NCBI RefSeq assembly: GCF_002056795.1
Contig: NZ_CP020104.1
Span: 4,783,501 to 4,847,500, forward strand
Source of the DNA: Spirosoma aerolatum
GTDB lineage: Bacteria > Bacteroidota > Bacteroidia > Cytophagales > Spirosomataceae
Length of the DNA: 64,000 nucleotides
Direction of reading: 5' to 3'
Below, piece after piece: positions 42,700 through 51,386 of the stretch. Position 1 is the first letter of the stretch; each line of letters begins with the position of its first letter. Made by a program: the position numbers and the translations under genes. The notes beneath the pieces are model-generated. The model saw only the letters and a list, made by a program, of their open reading frames with translations. It was not told the origin of the DNA and did no database searches.

Positions 42700-44976
42700 T
42701 TAAGAACCCAGTTCTAGCTGATTCCGAACAAGTTGGTAATACAACCCGTAGCGTTGTGTCAATTCAATATGATTGCCGACTTCGGCAATCTGTCCTTTAT
42801 CCATAACCACAATCTGATCGGCGTTTTTTACTGTGCTGAGCCGGTGAGCCACCACCACAACGGTTCGCTGATAGCCATTGGGGTTCCGATAAAACGATTC
42901 CAGATTTTTCAGGATCACACTTTCATTCGTCGAATCAAGGGCATTGGTAGCCTCGTCCAGAAATAAGTAATCGGGGTTTTTATAAATAGCCCTGGCCATC
43001 AGAATACGCTGGCGCTGCCCCTGACTGATTCCGTTTCCATCGGCTCCGATCATGGTATTAAATTTTAGCGGAAGCCCCTGAATGAACGGGTAAATGTTGG
43101 CCATCTGCACCGCATAAAGCAACCGTTGCGAATCGGGCGTTTCGTCGCATAAAGTAATGTTGTTGGCAATTGTGTCCGAAAAAATAAACCCATCCTGTAA
43201 CACCGTACCGCATCGCGCACGCCAGGCACGATGTGGCACACTCGATAGATTAGTCACAAATTGAATACCAACGCCTTCGGGCTGGGGGCTGTTCAGCAGA
43301 ATCTCGCCTTCGGTTGGCTCATAAAACCGAAGCAGGAGTTTCAGCAGCGTTGTTTTGCCGCTCCCGCTGGTGCCCACAATAGCCGTTACTTTACCCGACG
43401 GGATGTGCAGGTTGATGTTTTTCAGTACGGGCGTATTACCCGCCCCCGGATACGTAAAGCCAACCTGTTGAAGCCAGATGTCGGCCTCCTGCGGAATAGC
43501 ATTGATTTGAACGCCCCCACCCGCTCCGGTACGGTACGATTCTTCTTCGCGTTGCTCATGAATTTCGTTTAATCGTTCGAGGCTAATCTGCGCATCCTGA
43601 TAATGTTGTAAAAATCCGATCAGTTGCTCAACCGGACTGTTCAACTGACCAATAATGTACTGCAAGGCCAGCATACCGCCCAGGGTCATTTGTCCATTTA
43701 CGACGGCGGTAGCCGCCAGAAATGTGATCACAATATTTTTGCCTTCGTTAATGAACAACGCCCCTGCCTGCTGGTATTGCTCGATGGACAGACCAGACAG
43801 GCTCAGTTTAAATTGTTTTACCTGTAGGTTTTCCCACTCCCAGCGTTTAAACTGCTCGGCATTGTTCAGCTTGATTTCCGAAACGCCCTGCACTAACTGA
43901 ATCAGCCTACTTTGATTTTGCGAGGCCAGCGCAAAGCGTTTAAAATCCAGTTGTTTGCGGTAGCGTAGAAAAAAAATGATCCAGCCAACATACAGCAGAT
44001 TCGCCCCGGCAAATATGGCAAACACAACCGGGCTGTAAAGAAGAGCGGCTATACCGAAAATCAGCAAATTGAACAGCGAAAATAAAGTAGCCAACGAAGT
44101 GCCGGTCAGAAACTGTTCGATGCGCCCGTGGTCTTCAATTCGTTGCAGAATGTCGCCGATAAGTTTGGTGTCAAAAAACGAAACCGGGAGTTTGAGTAGC
44201 TTAATCAGAAAATCGGACAGAATACTGAGATTGATGCGGGTACTTATGTGGAGCAACATCCGATTTCGTATAAACTCAATGGCCATCCGACCAATAAAAA
44301 GGGCCAGTTGCGCGGTCAGGACGAGGTAAATAAAATTAAGATTATGCGTCTGGATACCCGTATCGACAACCGACTGCGCCAGAATCGGCATGACCAGTTG
44401 TAAGATCGAACTGACGGCCAGCCCCAGGCCTAACTGAATCAGCAACTGTTTATACGACCACAGATACCGAAATAATCGGCTAAAACCGACCCGTTTTGAG
44501 CTTATCTCAGGGCTTTCGTAGAAGTTTGGGGTTGGTTCGAGCAACAGAGCAACCCCCACCCGCTGACTATTGGTCATGGTGGAGGCCCATTGGCTTTCAA
44601 ACTCTTCGCGGCTGAAAGTCAATAATCCCGAAGCCGGATCGGCAACATACACTTTGGTAGCCGACCGAAGGGGGAACTTACGGGGTTTGATGGCGTACAC
44701 GACCACAAAATGGTTTTGCCCCCAATGGACAATGCAGGGTAGCGGGGCCTCGGTCGCCAGCCTGTCAAACGCTATACGAATGGATACGGTCCGCATTCCG
44801 ATTTGTTCAGCCGCCTGCGCAATACCCAGTAAGGAGACGCCTTCTTTACCGATCTCTACTTTTTCCCGCAAAAAAGGCATGGCAAACGAACGCCCATAGT
44901 ATTTGGCCACCATCCGCAGGCAGGTAGGCCCGCAATCCATTGAGTCGGGTTGCGTAAAATGAGGAAAGCGCTGCAC
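42700..44976 (-). CDS. Peptidase-containing (C39) ABC transporter of the peptide exporter
   Basis: A 758-residue exporter. The N-terminal C39 cysteine-protease domain (about 1-140) has Gln9, Cys15 (SMDCGPTCL), His89 (GQNHFVVVY) and Asp113 (VADPASG), which cleaves double-glycine leaders. Six membrane segments follow (about 165-440), then the ATP-binding domain: Walker A GTSGSGKTT (535-543), signature ISQGQ (650-654, LSGGQ in most), Walker B LFLDEA (671-676), and H-loop His711. The start is a GTG; no ATG lies upstream before a stop. Together with HlyD and TolC it should process and export the two nearby double-glycine peptides. Confidence 0.93.
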   Translation of the reverse strand: MQRFPHFTQPDSMDCGPTCLRMVAKYYGRSFAMPFLREKVEIGKEGVSLLGIAQAAEQIGMRTVSIRIAFDRLATEAPLPCIVHWGQNHFVVVYAIKPRKFPLRSATKVYVADPASGLLTFSREEFESQWASTMTNSQRVGVALLLEPTPNFYESPEISSKRVGFSRLFRYLWSYKQLLIQLGLGLAVSSILQLVMPILAQSVVDTGIQTHNLNFIYLVLTAQLALFIGRMAIEFIRNRMLLHISTRINLSILSDFLIKLLKLPVSFFDTKLIGDILQRIEDHGRIEQFLTGTSLATLFSLFNLLIFGIAALLYSPVVFAIFAGANLLYVGWIIFFLRYRKQLDFKRFALASQNQSRLIQLVQGVSEIKLNNAEQFKRWEWENLQVKQFKLSLSGLSIEQYQQAGALFINEGKNIVITFLAATAVVNGQMTLGGMLALQYIIGQLNSPVEQLIGFLQHYQDAQISLERLNEIHEQREEESYRTGAGGGVQINAIPQEADIWLQQVGFTYPGAGNTPVLKNINLHIPSGKVTAIVGTSGSGKTTLLKLLLRFYEPTEGEILLNSPQPEGVGIQFVTNLSSVPHRAWRARCGTVLQDGFIFSDTIANNITLCDETPDSQRLLYAVQMANIYPFIQGLPLKFNTMIGADGNGISQGQRQRILMARAIYKNPDYLFLDEATNALDSTNESVILKNLESFYRNPNGYQRTVVVVAHRLSTVKNADQIVVMDKGQIAEVGNHIELTQRYGLYYQLVRNQLELGS

Positions 44977-45100
44977 TGAAGTTACGTAATCGAATGAACT
45001 GGCGATAAACGTACCTTAGACGTAGAATTTTAAGAAAGCAACATGATCGACGAAAATCCGTCAATTATTCTCCGTGGGCTTAGCTTAGAAGTTAATTGCG

Positions 45101-45156
45101 TTAGAGCGGGCAGATTTGAGAATCTGCACGCCCTCTACCTGGACAAAACGCTCTAA
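45101..45156. other. Nested inverted repeat upstream of the exporter operon
   Basis: TTAGAGCG (45101-45108) pairs with CGCTCTAA (45149-45156), and inside it GCAGATT (45110-45116) pairs with AATCTGC (45121-45127) around a TGAG loop. The inner AGAG/CTCT bases could also pair differently. It is about 125 bp upstream of the C39-ABC start, and could be a regulatory leader or an operator. No known riboswitch is recognised. Confidence 0.4.
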
Positions 45157-45238
45157 ACTGACTACCACAAACAACTTCTTAGCAGTGAAGCAGTTTAAAC
45201 GTTCCTGCTAAGGCCAGAAATTGGGGCTAGTCTACCAA

Positions 45239-45976
45239 TCAGACCTTCCCTACCCGAAGGAAAATCGGAAACCGGACCTCCCGTTCCTCGTTTCCCCAAG
45301 TTTGTTTCAATTGCTCTCCTAAATCGGTAACCGGGTCTGCTTCGTTTTCGTGTATATATTGTCGAACTGCCGACCACGTTCGCAGATAATTCAGAAACCG
45401 CTCTAACGACCAGGTTCGGGTTGCTGTAAACCGTTCCCTTTGAGCATCTGCAAAGGGGAACGGTAAACTCTCGTAGGCATGATCAATGTGCTTGCGCTGA
45501 GGGTCCCAGTAAGGGCCTATCCGGTTCCGGTAGAAATCAATCAGAATTGGGGCCAGGTCGGGGCCAGGTTGTACCAGCCCATACCCCCATTCCGCAATAA
45601 CACCACCGGGTTTAGCTACACGCCGAACCTCCTGATGAAACGCCTGGATGTCGAACCAGTGAATCGCCTGTGCGACTGTGATTAAGTCAAACGTATGATC
45701 CGCAAAGGGTGTATGCTCAGCCGTTGAGAGTTGATAGCGAATGGTTGGTTTCTGCACCGCTTCGGCCAGTTGCTTTTCGCTCATATCGGTGGCTTCAACT
45801 TGCGTAAATAGATCGGCCAACGTGCCCGCTACTTGCCCATTTCCGGTTGCACAATCCCAGGCTATATGACGGTTATTAACAAATTGGAGTATAAATTCAT
45901 ACAAATCGGTGGGGTAATCGATTCGGTATTGGGCGTACAGATCGGCGTGGCCAGAGAAACGGTCGAGCGGTTGCAT
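45239..45976 (-). CDS. Class I SAM-dependent methyltransferase
   Basis: A 245-residue cytoplasmic protein. Motif I is unusual (WDCATGNGQVAG at about 40-51), followed by EATDMSEKQL, DLITVAQAIHWFD and VAKPGGVIAEWGYG, the pattern of trans-aconitate or ubiquinone-type methyltransferases. The family is broad and the substrate cannot be told. It lies 262 bp upstream of the C39-ABC operon in the same orientation. A link with the peptide system is possible but not supported by any motif. Confidence 0.85.
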   Translation of the reverse strand: MQPLDRFSGHADLYAQYRIDYPTDLYEFILQFVNNRHIAWDCATGNGQVAGTLADLFTQVEATDMSEKQLAEAVQKPTIRYQLSTAEHTPFADHTFDLITVAQAIHWFDIQAFHQEVRRVAKPGGVIAEWGYGLVQPGPDLAPILIDFYRNRIGPYWDPQRKHIDHAYESLPFPFADAQRERFTATRTWSLERFLNYLRTWSAVRQYIHENEADPVTDLGEQLKQTWGNEEREVRFPIFLRVGKV

Positions 45977-46052
45977 ACATTTTATTTTGGCAAATATTAA
46001 ACGTTTTGCCAGAATAATAGTCTAAGACTTATAGGAAAAACCGTAGCCAAAA

Positions 46053-46083
46053 TTGGGTTATCATTCGAAACCATCTATTTTTG
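46053..46083 (+). promoter_or_regulatory. Bacteroidota-type promoter for the cytochrome c gene
   Basis: TTG (46053-46055), a 20-bp spacer and TATTTTTG (46076-46083) match the Bacteroidota TTG-N(17-23)-TAnnTTTG consensus. The ATG lies 61 bp further downstream. Confidence 0.7.
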
Positions 46084-46143
46084 CGCGACTGACCTTGTAA
46101 CGTAATAAAATTCGTTTTTTCCATTTATCGCTTACCGATTCTT

Positions 46144-46533
46144 ATGAAAAAATTCTTTGGCCTTCTTATCGCTTCGGCTTCGCTGGCCGTAGCCTCCTTC
46201 GATGCTAACGCTCAGGCGCCAGCCGATATTCCGGCAGATATGAACGCCCTGATGACCAAATACACCTGTATTGCCTGTCACCGCCCCAACCAAAAACTGG
46301 TCGGTCCAGCCTATGCCGATGTAGCAAAGAAGAACTATTCGAACGAGGAAATTGTGAAGCTGATTTATAACCCTGTTCCATCGCACTGGCCAGGTTATCC
46401 GCCAATGGCTCCGATGACACAGGTACCGAAGGAAGACGCCATGAAACTGGCCGTCTGGATTAATTCGCTCGATGGTGGCTCGAAAACCACAACCAAGAAA
46501 ACCACGACTAAAAAGACGACTAAAAAGTCTTAA
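46144..46533 (+). CDS. Periplasmic c-type cytochrome
   Basis: A 129-residue protein with signal peptide (1-24). One heme-binding motif, CIACH (Cys42, Cys45, His46), and a distal Met in PPMAPMTQVP (Met88 or Met91). It is a single-domain class I cytochrome, a likely electron carrier in the periplasm. The tail is unusual: a Lys/Thr repeat (KTTTKKTTTKKTTKKS) of about 16 residues that is not part of the cytochrome fold. It has a good promoter upstream and a bidirectional terminator downstream. Confidence 0.92.
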   Translation: MKKFFGLLIASASLAVASFDANAQAPADIPADMNALMTKYTCIACHRPNQKLVGPAYADVAKKNYSNEEIVKLIYNPVPSHWPGYPPMAPMTQVPKEDAMKLAVWINSLDGGSKTTTKKTTTKKTTKKS

Positions 46534-46557
46534 TCGTGCCCCAGTCAATTCGTTCAT

Positions 46558-46593
46558 AAAAAAGGCGTTCCATTTATTTGGAACGCCTTTTTT
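46558..46593. terminator. Bidirectional terminator
   Basis: AAAAAAGGCGTTCC (46558-46571) pairs exactly with GGAACGCCTTTTTT (46580-46593). It has T-runs on both strands and separates the cytochrome (+) from rlmB (-). Confidence 0.9.
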
Positions 46594-46621
46594 ATAAATA
46601 AGACTTTACCTAATTCGATTA

Positions 46622-47416
46622 TTAAACCGATACCTGCAAACTCCGCTGACGCACGGCTTCGTATAAGATTACCCCTGTAGCCACTGACACATTGAGCGAC
46701 CCAACGGCACCAAGGAGTGGAATCTTCACATGAGCGTCGGCCATTCGAAGTAGTTCGGGCGATATACCATCTTCTTCCGAACCCATGATTACGGCAATCG
46801 GACCGGTCAGATCGGTAGTGCGCTCGTACAAATCGCGGCTCGACTTTTCAGTACAGGCGACTACCGTGATACCGCTTTCCTGAAGGTATTTTACCGTTTC
46901 GGTCAACTCGGGCTCCCGGCATACCGAAATATGGTTCAAGGCACCCGATGAGGTTTTCATAGCATCGGAATTAATCGCTGCCGCACCACGACCCGGAATA
47001 ACAATGCACTGCACCCCGGTACACTCAGCCGTACGGGCAATAGCTCCGAAATTTCGTACATCGGTAATTCGATCCAGCAATAAGATAAACGGCTGTTCAC
47101 CCCGTTCATAGACATCCGCAATCACGTTCGACAGCTTAACATACTGAACCTGAGCGACCAGGCATATTACGCCCTGATGGTTCTTGCGGGTCATTCGATC
47201 CAGCTTTTCGACCGGTACGCGTTGAATAGTTACCCGATTCTGAAAAGCCAGGTTTTGGATGTCAGGATTGCTCAGCCCCTTTTCCATGTAGAGTTTATCA
47301 ATCTGCTGATCGGAACGTAATGTTTCGATAACTGACTGAATACCAAATACCATTTCGTCGGGCTGTGGACGAAATTGAGGACAAGGACGAAAATTACGCT
47401 TGAATTGCTGGGGCAT
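46622..47416 (-). CDS. rlmB: 23S rRNA (guanosine-2'-O-)-methyltransferase RlmB
   Basis: A 264-residue SpoU/TrmH-family enzyme with a substrate-binding N-terminus (MVFGIQSVIETLRSD) and a SPOUT knot domain: LLLDRITDVRNFGAIARTAE, VIPGRGAAAINSDAMKTSSGA, VIMGSEEDGIS and the closing PLLGAVGSLNVSVATGV. The family uses SAM to methylate ribose at G2251 of 23S rRNA (E. coli numbering). The start was taken at the ATG at 47416. The longer frame to 47467 only translates an R1 repeat (TYR-rich N-terminus) and is rejected. Confidence 0.92.
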   Translation of the reverse strand: MPQQFKRNFRPCPQFRPQPDEMVFGIQSVIETLRSDQQIDKLYMEKGLSNPDIQNLAFQNRVTIQRVPVEKLDRMTRKNHQGVICLVAQVQYVKLSNVIADVYERGEQPFILLLDRITDVRNFGAIARTAECTGVQCIVIPGRGAAAINSDAMKTSSGALNHISVCREPELTETVKYLQESGITVVACTEKSSRDLYERTTDLTGPIAVIMGSEEDGISPELLRMADAHVKIPLLGAVGSLNVSVATGVILYEAVRQRSLQVSV

Positions 47417-47425
47417 TATTTCAAT

Positions 47426-47500
47426 ATATGATGTATGATACAAGATATATGATGAAGGCTGATACACATATATACATCATACACCCTATATCATACACTT
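47426..47500. repeat. Intergenic hairpin repeat, family R1 copy 2
   Basis: ATGATGTATGATA and related words on the left are mirrored by CATCATACACCCTATATCATACA on the right; it shares the latter with the copy at 9.1 kb. It lies between rlmB and the GWxTD lipoprotein gene, both on the minus strand, and could form a structured leader of rlmB. Confidence 0.65.
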
Positions 47501-48939
47501 TAATCACGGATGGTGCCGGTTCGCCATGCTTCAACAATCGGATACCAAATTGGCTGATATTCGATATAGCGCACCAACTCATAATGATCTTCTACGAACT
47601 GGTTAGGCTTTTTGGTGAACGTAAAATTCACCTCCGAAACATTAGCCCGGCGATTATAAACCCATACTTCCCGCTCCCGGTTCCGTTGTACCCGATCGGG
47701 CGGCCCCAGTACGATGTAAATCATACCTTTATCGGTCTTCCAGCCTTCCTTATAGGTGGTAAACAGGCGATTCGCTTCTTCCACCCGGTCGAAATAAGCT
47801 TTTAATGTCCGTTTGGCCACCTCTTCATTGCCTGCCATCAGGCTCAACCAATATTTATCAAATGCCTTTTTAGTATCCTGCGCCTGATTCAATTCACTGA
47901 TTTCGGTGCTGGTACTCATATAAAGTACAGGCTTGATCAGTTTTTCGGGACGGGTCAGTTTCGGGAAGCGTTTGTCAGCAACTACCAGCCCGATTCCAGA
48001 GGCATCCGTAGTATCTTCCACAAAGTAATACAGGCCTTCACGCGGTAACACAAATGGCTGATTCGTAGTGATCGTCAGCGTTGAATCGACGTCCAGCGAT
48101 TTGGCTGTCGGCTTGGGCGATGTGTTCATGGGCGACGAAGCGGCATCAAAATCATGTCGGTACCGAACGCCATATAGCGGCTTATTGGTCCCGTTAACAT
48201 CCCGAAGAATGATGGTGTCGCCTACATTGGCAAAATTCCGCAACTGGGGTTGAACGCCCTGCTTATCGAAGAGGGTGACCCGATCACTCAGTTTGGTTCC
48301 GGTAAACCGTAACGACAGGTCATTACGAGCCTTCGTACCGTTCATCGTTTCGGTAATTTCCGTCAATAAGACAGCATTGGCCACGCCTTTCGGCCGTTTT
48401 ACGTCAAAGGTCAACGTCAGGTGATCAGAAGCGGCCCCCACGTTCTGTGTCGATAATGGCACTGTTGAATAGCCCAATCGCTCACGGTTGTTGTAGTCGG
48501 GATACATAACGTAAGCGATCTGAAAATGCTCAACAAAATCGCTGGGTTTCTGAACAGCATCTCCCATTGGGGTTTTGGCCGTGAGATCCATGTACACCCG
48601 TACTGTCGACGAGTCGATAAATAGAAACTTACCCTTGATGGAAGTCACTACCCATTCCCCGCCTTTCATCGACATAGCGGGGCCCGTACCAATGGCCGAA
48701 CCATCGGCAGCCTTCACCGGAGCCGGTGTTTGTACTGTTGCCGGACGCGAATCGGCTGGTTGAGCCGTTCCATCAACCCGTTGCGATTCGCCAACACGAA
48801 CCGTCGGTTTGCTGGGTTGATTTCGCTGTGCTTCGGTGCGGGCATCGTAGGCCGCATTAACACGTGCCTGTTCCTTCTTTTTGTTGCTGACACAGCCAGA
48901 CAACAAACCAAGTAAAAGTAAAAAAGACAGAATTCGCAT
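47500..48939 (-). CDS. GWxTD-domain lipoprotein
   Basis: A 479-residue lipoprotein: lipobox GLLSGC (Cys17), a long low-complexity linker, beta-rich middle, and a C-terminal GWxTD domain (YKEGWKTDKGMIYIVLGPPD, then WVYNRR). GWxTD proteins are common in Bacteroidota and related phyla and have no established function. The ATG at 48939 is preferred over 48963 because it starts the lipoprotein signal directly. It is upstream of rlmB on the same strand, across the R1 repeat. Confidence 0.9.
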   Translation of the reverse strand: MRILSFLLLLGLLSGCVSNKKKEQARVNAAYDARTEAQRNQPSKPTVRVGESQRVDGTAQPADSRPATVQTPAPVKAADGSAIGTGPAMSMKGGEWVVTSIKGKFLFIDSSTVRVYMDLTAKTPMGDAVQKPSDFVEHFQIAYVMYPDYNNRERLGYSTVPLSTQNVGAASDHLTLTFDVKRPKGVANAVLLTEITETMNGTKARNDLSLRFTGTKLSDRVTLFDKQGVQPQLRNFANVGDTIILRDVNGTNKPLYGVRYRHDFDAASSPMNTSPKPTAKSLDVDSTLTITTNQPFVLPREGLYYFVEDTTDASGIGLVVADKRFPKLTRPEKLIKPVLYMSTSTEISELNQAQDTKKAFDKYWLSLMAGNEEVAKRTLKAYFDRVEEANRLFTTYKEGWKTDKGMIYIVLGPPDRVQRNREREVWVYNRRANVSEVNFTFTKKPNQFVEDHYELVRYIEYQPIWYPIVEAWRTGTIRD

Positions 48940-49103
48940 AAACAAACGTGGATGTCGGACCAACCAGTCAGACGAATATGGTCAATGTTTTGTTCCGCAA
49001 ATGCGTTCCAGATTTATGTCTGGGATTTCAGTTTACTAATAACGAAAAAACAGGGTTGTTCGACTTATATACCCTATCATTTTTCTTTCGGTTTACAAAA
49101 GAG

Positions 49104-49111
49104 TAATTTTG
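49104..49111 (+). promoter_or_regulatory. Possible -7 element (TAATTTTG)
   Basis: TAATTTTG fits TAnnTTTG, 57 bp upstream of the methyltransferase ATG at 49169. No -33 TTG is found at the right distance. Confidence 0.35.
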
Positions 49112-49168
49112 TCGATTCAATTGCAATAGCCGCCGGGTACAGGTTCAGGCCCGCGTCCCTTTTAGATC

Positions 49169-49936
49169 ATGTACAAAACTACAGAAATAACCTCCGCCGA
49201 AATAGCCTCCGATAATCCCGTTCATCAGCGCTTACTGTTTCCGTATGTTGAAGCAGCTCAGATGGTCAGCGGTAATGTACTCGAAATCGGTTGCGGCTGG
49301 GGCCGGGGACTCGAATTGCTCACCAAAGCGGCCAATCATTATACGGGTATTGATAAGAATCAGGAACTGATCAACGCCCTACAAGCCGAATATCCTCAAT
49401 CGACATTTATTTCGGCAAACATTCCTCCATTGCGTACCCTCGCAGATAATACGTTCGATTACATTGTAACGTTTCAGGTGATCGAACATATTGAGAACGA
49501 TGATTTGTTTGTGAAAGAAGCCTATCGCGTACTGAAACCCGGCGGCAAACTGCTCCTCACAACGGTCAACAAAAGTTTCTCACTCACCCGCAACCCCTGG
49601 CACGTACGGGAATATTACGCCGATGGCCTGAAAGCGTTAATCACTAAATACTTCCCTACGATCGAGACGAAGGGCATACATGGTAACAATAAGGTGATGA
49701 CCTACTATGAACAAAATAAAGAGTCGGTTAAAAAACTGACCCGATTCGATATTTTTAATTTGCAATACCGGCTTCCTCGCCGACTCCTGCAAGTCCCTTA
49801 CGATCTGATGAATCGTCTGAACCGAAATCGACTCCTCCAGGCCGATGGCCTAGCTGCTCAAATAAATTACACCGATTATCAGGTAAGTCAGGACCCGGCC
49901 GGAAGTCTTGATTTCTTTTACATCGCTACCAAATAA
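49169..49936 (+). CDS. Class I SAM-dependent methyltransferase
   Basis: A 255-residue cytoplasmic protein with a complete methyltransferase core: motif I VLEIGCGWGRGLELL (about 38-52), YTGIDKNQEL, then FDYIVTFQVIEHIEN and VLKPGGKLLLTTVN. The C-terminal half (RFDIFNLQYRLPRRLLQVPYD) resembles family members acting on lipids, sugars or small molecules, but the substrate is unknown. It ends 4 bp from the converging DUF4249 gene, so no independent terminator is visible between them. Confidence 0.87.
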   Translation: MYKTTEITSAEIASDNPVHQRLLFPYVEAAQMVSGNVLEIGCGWGRGLELLTKAANHYTGIDKNQELINALQAEYPQSTFISANIPPLRTLADNTFDYIVTFQVIEHIENDDLFVKEAYRVLKPGGKLLLTTVNKSFSLTRNPWHVREYYADGLKALITKYFPTIETKGIHGNNKVMTYYEQNKESVKKLTRFDIFNLQYRLPRRLLQVPYDLMNRLNRNRLLQADGLAAQINYTDYQVSQDPAGSLDFFYIATK

Positions 49937-49940
49937 TGGC

Positions 49941-51281
49941 CTAATCCCGCCAGCCTTCCGGTTTAAAAGGGGTTTGATGATCGGTTTGTAAACAAGGCGC
50001 CAGTGGGGGCCGATCGGCATTAGGCCAAAGCCGAACTTTGGCTTTATCCCGATCTTTCAGGTACGGTGGCGATGGCTCAGGATTAGGCTGACGACCATTA
50101 ATGGCGAAAAAAAGGCCATCGCCAGTAGGTGTGTATGCCCCAGGGCGTCGAGTGGTATCAAAAGGAGCTGTTGCGCCGTAAGCCAGTACGCCCTGCGTAT
50201 CTTTTCGATCCAGCCAGTAATGAACCAGTGAAACTGCCGACGCCGAGAAATACCCAACAACGCCCACTTGTGGACGGCCTACCTGATGAATATTACCCAC
50301 CAAAGCCGTTGGGGGTGTGTCGGCCAGCCCGCCCGTGTGCTGAGTCTGTTCCTGGAAGCGTTTATAATATTGGTAGGCATCCGCAGTTAATGAATATTGG
50401 CGGATATCGACCAGACCGGGCGCATAATCATAAAAAGGCACCTGAGCTACCCGCTGCTGACTGATCAGGGCCCCATTACTAAATTTATCATCGAGCACAA
50501 CGATGTCGTAACCATAGATGATTTGCCAGCAAGGTGTACGACATCCGTAATCATAAATCCAGTCTTCGTTCGGCACTTCCGGGGCCTCTTCACCCGCCTT
50601 TCCGACTTGGGGGCTAAAACAATCTTCATACAACTCGGTACCTGTTACAAAGTAGTCGCGATCTTTATACACGTTTGGTAGCACTTTGTAAACGGCATAA
50701 ACCCCCTGCCGACAGCTATGACACCAATTTTGGCGCTCCCATAGTTTCCACTCCCAGCGGTAATAGTTATGCTCATTGACGGGATCCTGGGTATCGATAA
50801 CGATGTCGTGTGCTGCCGTATAGCCCTTTAGCTGGGTTGACGATAAACTGTTCGGGTTGAAGGCCACATGTACACCCGCAATGGGTGCGACGGCCGACAT
50901 TATCTGTTGAGTGGACCGATACTGGCTTCCGTCCGTAAGGGTGAACTGGAGTTGGTAGGCATGGCCAATCTGCCCTTTAAAATCACTGGGTAGCTGATAA
51001 GTACCATCAATCGTTTCATGGCATTCGATGGTTTGAATCGAGTCGACTACCACGGATACTGTGGCATGGGTCACTGGAACGGTACTGTATTGGCCAGTTA
51101 GCCGATCAGCTTGCGCTCGCTTCAATGTAATTATCTGCGGTTCGGCCCGATTAGTAATTGTTCCATCGACGATCAGGATGGTCGCCGTACCGTATTGAGC
51201 TAGTTCCTCCGGGTAAATACAGGCGAAAGGTAAAATCAAGGCAAAGCTATAAACCAATAAAAAGCGAAACGTTGAGCGCAT
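49941..51281 (-). CDS. DUF4249 lipoprotein
   Basis: A 446-residue lipoprotein (lipobox LPFAC, Cys21). The N-terminal beta sandwich (ATILIVDGTITNRAEPQIITLKRA) and the later FxVTGTELYEDC region fit DUF4249. DUF4249 genes usually sit next to a TonB-dependent receptor; here none is present, so this copy is an orphan. Function is unknown; a surface-exposed role linked to outer-membrane transport is typical. Confidence 0.85.
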   Translation of the reverse strand: MRSTFRFLLVYSFALILPFACIYPEELAQYGTATILIVDGTITNRAEPQIITLKRAQADRLTGQYSTVPVTHATVSVVVDSIQTIECHETIDGTYQLPSDFKGQIGHAYQLQFTLTDGSQYRSTQQIMSAVAPIAGVHVAFNPNSLSSTQLKGYTAAHDIVIDTQDPVNEHNYYRWEWKLWERQNWCHSCRQGVYAVYKVLPNVYKDRDYFVTGTELYEDCFSPQVGKAGEEAPEVPNEDWIYDYGCRTPCWQIIYGYDIVVLDDKFSNGALISQQRVAQVPFYDYAPGLVDIRQYSLTADAYQYYKRFQEQTQHTGGLADTPPTALVGNIHQVGRPQVGVVGYFSASAVSLVHYWLDRKDTQGVLAYGATAPFDTTRRPGAYTPTGDGLFFAINGRQPNPEPSPPYLKDRDKAKVRLWPNADRPPLAPCLQTDHQTPFKPEGWRD

Positions 51282-51386
51282 GGCTGGAGGTTAATCCATT
51301 CTAAAACTACGCTGAACTTGTATTCTACTTTTAGAATCAATCCAATATGTTCAACTTTTCATGAAAACAACAAAATGCACTGCCAG

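Noticed and set aside
45085..45130. tRNA-like anticodon-arm appearance (GCAGATTTGAGAATCTGC) near the exporter operon
   Set aside because: No acceptor stem, T-arm (GGTTCGAxx) or CCA region could be fitted; the stems form nested hairpins instead.
47417..47467. N-terminal extension of RlmB
   Set aside because: It is a translation of repeat R1 (Tyr- and Ser-rich) and is not part of the methyltransferase family.
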